Assembly (NCBI GenBank): GCA_013041925.1 | Contig: JABDRB010000012.1 | Span: 248,001-312,000, forward strand | Direction: 5' to 3' | DNA from: Akkermansiaceae bacterium | GTDB lineage: Bacteria > Verrucomicrobiota > Verrucomicrobiia > Verrucomicrobiales > Akkermansiaceae | DNA: 64,000 nt | Part shown: positions 61,801 to 64,000 of the stretch, one piece after another | How the letters are laid out: each line of letters opens with the position of its first letter | Position numbering within the stretch: position 1 is the first letter of the stretch | Program-made: the position numbers and the translations under genes | Notes under the pieces: model-generated | Seen by the model: only the letters and a program-made list of their open reading frames with translations | Told to the model about the DNA's origin: nothing | Databases searched by the model: none

Positions 61801-62082
61801 TGGTCCGGTCACAAGTGCGGGCACCGAATCCGTCCCGCAGATGACTTTCCGGAGTTCGTCGGATAATGCCTTAGCGCCCTGATCATCGGACGCGCCAGCG
61901 GCCAGACGGGTCATAATCCGCCCTGTAAACTCGCCCGCTGCCTTCTTGGTGAACGTCAGCGCAATAATTTTCTCTGGAGCGACGCCCAACACCATCAGGG
62001 CAAGAAACCGGTTCGCCAGTTGCCACGTTTTACCACTGCCTGCCGAAGCACGGATCATTGTACTTTGAATATTACCTCGCAT
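58894..62082 (-). CDS. AddA/RecB-like UvrD-type helicase-nuclease
   Basis: A 1062-residue SF1 helicase with a C-terminal PD-(D/E)XK nuclease. Walker A is ASAGSGKTWQLANRF (13-27); LTFTKKAAGEF, the Walker B DEFQDTSQPQW (motif II), VVGDGKQSIYGWRGGE (motif III), MTVHKCKGLGFDVVILPEL (motif V) and NLYVALTRA (motif VI) follow. Near the C-terminus RFGNIVHQHFEEI and VTIIDFKTDQG supply the nuclease aspartate and lysine. These are AddA/RecB features for double-strand-break resection. No AddB/RecC/RecD partner is adjacent on either side, so the complex is split or differs. It converges with the GH110 gene. Confidence 0.87.
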   Translation of the reverse strand: MRGNIQSTMIRASAGSGKTWQLANRFLALMVLGVAPEKIIALTFTKKAAGEFTGRIMTRLAAGASDDQGAKALSDELRKVICGTDSVPALVTGPSLDLPIMDAAFFQGKLEELIASLDRLAMSTLDSYFVRIVRNFALELGLSGFDLMEDAAISAERMSVMTRIFSNQQTRKSEREAFLQAFKQATWGEEENRLCKTLEDFVKAHQNRWLMAPEAERWGGESLLWPRGCPYPNVDIRKSAKKLRDLLGPAVSPHKRYMDGWITVCDILEDYVPGTPVKVNTQLKRAIPQWSEYADGGLVDEKNKYEISLEIGAAMTELIGAYLKSEIEIRMRRTQGLHAIINTYEKSYHDQVRSRGRLCFSDLTLLLAGEGAMKIWEEESRHLIDYRLDARYDHWMLDEFQDTSQPQWKAVGNLVDEIMQDTGGERSVFVVGDGKQSIYGWRGGEPKLFDDLKKKYGERLADWDMDLSFRSSQRVLDLVNTVCDLSSDRLRVIFPDEAVDRWVYHTHEAAKEKQGHAMVLETQIDLKESSADEKTAARYDCMKSLIEKVDPLNQGLTCAILVSKNSQVAEVVEYLRSELPDTPVASESETVISDGPEGAAMLDFFRWLRNPAHHFGRLHIEFSPLHQIIVDLSATDDAERQWRWLTEQVSRSGVESLVVRLITALREQVVISAYGESRLHEILAAAHDFSVQGGSLNEWVLFLESRVLRETTREGMIQVMTVHKCKGLGFDVVILPELGSRHKFTDTRRLDALEKKGDLGATTYIIKKPANEICEADNGLKSMMDSWQANQCYERFCNLYVALTRAVHATYCIIDPVDDKWMCKPKYDDWIREATARSVESDVTLAGENYGVLYESGEWIERQEEKLDIRRVEGQVDQVVEGLKLQPGKPRMGRKVASGAKKYQAGTLLNHGKGMRFGNIVHQHFEEISWLDALPELDDQAAAELVRDCLKAESIRPHFERPASDPGDFQLLSEQPFETQHEGLWVSGIIDRAVIFYKNGKPTQVTIIDFKTDQGVDASSLRKKYAEQLNVYRQAVVEITGVASENVRCLLLSTALKEMVEV

Positions 62083-62161
62083 GGGATGTCATTGAACCGC
62101 GTGCTATAACATCTTTCAAGTTTTCAGTTTCCTCACAGGTCAATTTACCTTAAAAAAAATC

Positions 62162-62851
62162 ATGCCTGCCGCATTTGAACTCTATGGAATAGGACACGTT
62201 GGGGTGTTAATTTCGATCTCAGCCATCGCATCTCTGATCATCCTCCGATGCAGGAAGAACCAAGATTCGGCCCGTGCCAAATCAGCGCTCACCCTACTCA
62301 CATTCTGCTGTTTTGCCGCCTACCCAATCAATCTGATGGCTTGGGAAACGACGGGACTCGTGCCGACCATGGATGCGGTCATCCCATTCCACCTCTGTGA
62401 CATTGCGGCCATCCTTTGCGGCTTCGCCCTGATCACACGGCACCCACTGCTCTGCGAGCTTTCCTATTTCTGGGGGCTGGCAGGCACCATGCAGGGACTC
62501 ATCACACCGAACCTTGCCTACGATTTCCCCAACCCCGTGTTTTTGTCCTTTTTCAGTCAACACGGGGTCATCGTCGTGACCGCGCTGGTCTTGCCTCTCG
62601 GGCTCGGGTGGAGGCCGCGCTCAGGCGCCGCACTCACGGTATGGGTCTGGATCCTCGTGTATGCTGGGGCCGCCTTTGCCGTCAACCTTGCGCTTGGAAC
62701 AAACTTCGGGTTTCTGATGAGAAAGCCTGCCGGAGCCAGCTTGCTTGATATCATGCCAGGCTGGCCAGGGTATATCGCTTGCCTAATCGCCATCGCCGGC
62801 CTCTTTTTCTTTATCCTGTCTCTCCCCTTCAAGCGCAATCAACAAAAATAG
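62162..62851 (+). CDS. TIGR02206-family (YwaF-like) membrane protein
   Basis: A 229-residue protein with about six or seven membrane segments (GIGHVGVLISISAIASLIIL, FCCFAAYPINLMAW, CDIAAILCGFALI, GVIVVTALVLPLGLGW, VWILVYAGAAFAVNLALG, IACLIAIAGLFFFILSLPF). The conserved cluster PFHLCDIAAIL, with LSYFWGLAGTMQGLITPNL, matches the TIGR02206/YwaF family. Function of the family is not known. It lies between the divergent addA-like gene and ispH, with 42 bases to the latter. Confidence 0.82.
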   Translation: MPAAFELYGIGHVGVLISISAIASLIILRCRKNQDSARAKSALTLLTFCCFAAYPINLMAWETTGLVPTMDAVIPFHLCDIAAILCGFALITRHPLLCELSYFWGLAGTMQGLITPNLAYDFPNPVFLSFFSQHGVIVVTALVLPLGLGWRPRSGAALTVWVWILVYAGAAFAVNLALGTNFGFLMRKPAGASLLDIMPGWPGYIACLIAIAGLFFFILSLPFKRNQQK

Positions 62852-62893
62852 AGCGTGCCATTTGACGGTTTTTAGACTTAGTTCCGGTCGACC

Positions 62894-64000
62894 ATGAGTG
62901 ATTCAACATCCAAGCCAAACCCGCAGAAGAAAAAACGCGTCAACGTTCGCCGTCCCGATGTGATGGAGCTCGTCCAATCCGAGGTCGAACAACATTACCG
63001 GTCATCCATCGTCGAAAAACTTCGTTCGCACGGAGGCGAAATCACCATCGACAATACCACCATCCGCTTGGCCAAGCAATTTGGTTTCTGCTATGGTGTC
63101 GAGCGCGCCATCGACCTCGCATACGCCACCCGCAAGGTGTTTCCTGATCAGCGGATCTACCTGATTGGTGAAATCATCCACAACCCAGAGGTCAACAACC
63201 AACTGCGTGACATGGGGATCGTTTCACTCCCTTGGCGGAAAATGAATGAGGATTACGACCAGCTTACGGTAGAGGATGTGGTCATCGTTCCCGCATTCGG
63301 CGCACCCACAAGCTTTATGGACCGGCTCGGCGAGATCGGCTGCCACGTCATCGATACCACCTGTGGCGATGTCATGAAAGTCTGGCGACGCGTGCGCGAC
63401 TACGCTAAAAATGAGGTCACTTCGATCATCCACGGCAAGGCCGACCACGAGGAAACTCGGGCCACGGCATCAAGAGCTCTCGGAACAGCCAAAAACGGCC
63501 ATTACCTCATCATCCTCACCCTTCAGGACGCCCATGACGTCTGCGACTACATCCGTGGGCAGGGCGACCGCGATAGCTTTATGAAGCAATTCGACGGAGC
63601 CTACTCGGAGGGTTTTGACCCCGACCTTCACCTCCAACGGGTCGGCGTGGCCAACCAAACGACGATGCTGCAAAGCGAAACGGAAAACCTTCAGGAAAAA
63701 ATCCGTGAGGCGGTGATGGAGCGCGATGGTGACCAAGCCAACTACCACGTATTCGACACCATCTGCGGAGCGACCCAAGAGCGCCAAAATGCCCTGTTCA
63801 CCATGCTGGATACCTCCAACCAAAAGCCGATGGATATCCTGCTCGTCGTCGGTGGTTACAACAGCTCAAACACAACCCATCTCGCTGAAATCGGACAAGA
63901 GAACTTACCCACGTTTTTCATCCGCAACGCCCAGTGTATCGAGTCTCTTGAACACATCATGCACTACGATCTGGAGCATAAAGAAGAGATCAAGAGCGAT
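62894..64000 (+). CDS. ispH: 4-hydroxy-3-methylbut-2-enyl diphosphate reductase, 3'-truncated by window edge
   Basis: The last enzyme of the MEP isoprenoid route, making IPP and DMAPP. From ATG 62894 the frame is open for 369 codons to the window end without a stop, so the C-terminus is missing. The [4Fe-4S] cysteines are in FGFCYGVERA (Cys66), DTTCGDVMKVW and DTICGATQERQ; HNPEVNNQL, HGKADHEET with catalytic histidines, and VVGGYNSSNTTHL are typical. The N-terminal extension of about 50 residues (basic, then VMELVQSEVEQHYRSS) and the split spacing fit the long cyanobacterial/plant-like branch, also seen in Verrucomicrobia. Confidence 0.93.
   Translation, partial: MSDSTSKPNPQKKKRVNVRRPDVMELVQSEVEQHYRSSIVEKLRSHGGEITIDNTTIRLAKQFGFCYGVERAIDLAYATRKVFPDQRIYLIGEIIHNPEVNNQLRDMGIVSLPWRKMNEDYDQLTVEDVVIVPAFGAPTSFMDRLGEIGCHVIDTTCGDVMKVWRRVRDYAKNEVTSIIHGKADHEETRATASRALGTAKNGHYLIILTLQDAHDVCDYIRGQGDRDSFMKQFDGAYSEGFDPDLHLQRVGVANQTTMLQSETENLQEKIREAVMERDGDQANYHVFDTICGATQERQNALFTMLDTSNQKPMDILLVVGGYNSSNTTHLAEIGQENLPTFFIRNAQCIESLEHIMHYDLEHKEEIKSD

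Noticed and set aside
1-64000. CRISPR arrays, insertion sequences or prophage
   Set aside because: I found no regularly spaced repeats, terminal inverted repeats with transposase genes, or phage structural genes.

Overview
The window is a gene-dense bacterial chromosome segment with a Gram-negative cell plan: an LptE-like LPS-assembly lipoprotein, many lipobox lipoproteins, periplasmic HtrA proteases and a SurA/PpiD-like chaperone. The gene content points to the Planctomycetes-Verrucomicrobia-Chlamydiae group, most likely a Verrucomicrobium: an HzsA-like/cytochrome c/SUMF1 fusion, a YVTN-propeller dihaem protein, an SHD1-domain protein, the long N-terminally extended IspH, and GH95/GH110 glycosidases with SSS symporters. 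That placement is inferred from family content only. Recognisable Shine-Dalgarno sequences are rare (the clearest is before dhaK).

Layout. 1-3973: a cut-off RelE/ParE-like end, an EboE-like TIM barrel, ppnP, an RluA-type pseudouridine synthase, rnhB and a CAP-domain lipoprotein. 4187-11204: a forward run of TPR lipoprotein, lptE, rsmI, then a tight three-gene glucosylglycerate module: D-glycerate 3-kinase, a mannosyl/glucosyl-3-phosphoglycerate phosphatase-family enzyme, and a 994-residue protein joining a GpgS-type glucosyl-3-phosphoglycerate synthase to a GH13_18 phosphorylase. 11237-14777 (reverse): purE-like, pyrR, small membrane protein, pyrB, pyrC. 14947-20300: coiled-coil/TPR protein, MoeB/ThiF-rhodanese, tmk and an alpha/beta-hydrolase lipoprotein. 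20562-24077: tig-clpP-clpX, closed by a very strong terminator. 24312-28857: SHD1 protein, IclR regulator with a good promoter, and a cupin/VOC/DhaK/DhaL operon preceded by an AT-rich palindrome. 28952-34821: HzsA-like/cytochrome/SUMF1 fusion, propeller-dihaem protein and an SMP-30-like lipoprotein. 34936-35022: tRNA-Leu(CAG).

35191-47852 is one forward sugar-use cluster: galM, SSS symporter, galK, HSD17B14-like SDR (probable L-fucose dehydrogenase), L-fuconate dehydratase, GH95 alpha-L-fucosidase, second SSS symporter, lipoprotein RhaM/YiiL-type mutarotase, and a DapA-family aldolase. Together these describe release, uptake and non-phosphorylative breakdown of L-fucose to pyruvate and lactaldehyde, with galactose entering the Leloir pathway. 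A GH110 alpha-1,3-galactosidase at 57041 would complement them on Gal-alpha-1,3(Fuc-alpha-1,2)Gal-type ends. The rest is housekeeping (purD, ppiD-like, metG, a GT9 transferase, an AddA-like helicase-nuclease, ispH running off the end), a tandem of one intact and one apparently dead HtrA protease, and a TIGR02206 membrane protein.

The most novel-looking object is the GpgS-GH13_18 fusion: the enzyme that starts synthesis of the compatible solute glucosylglycerate and the probable enzyme that phosphorolyses it lie in one polypeptide, beside the phosphatase and the glycerate kinase that would close the cycle. I see no CRISPR array, insertion sequence, prophage or rRNA operon.
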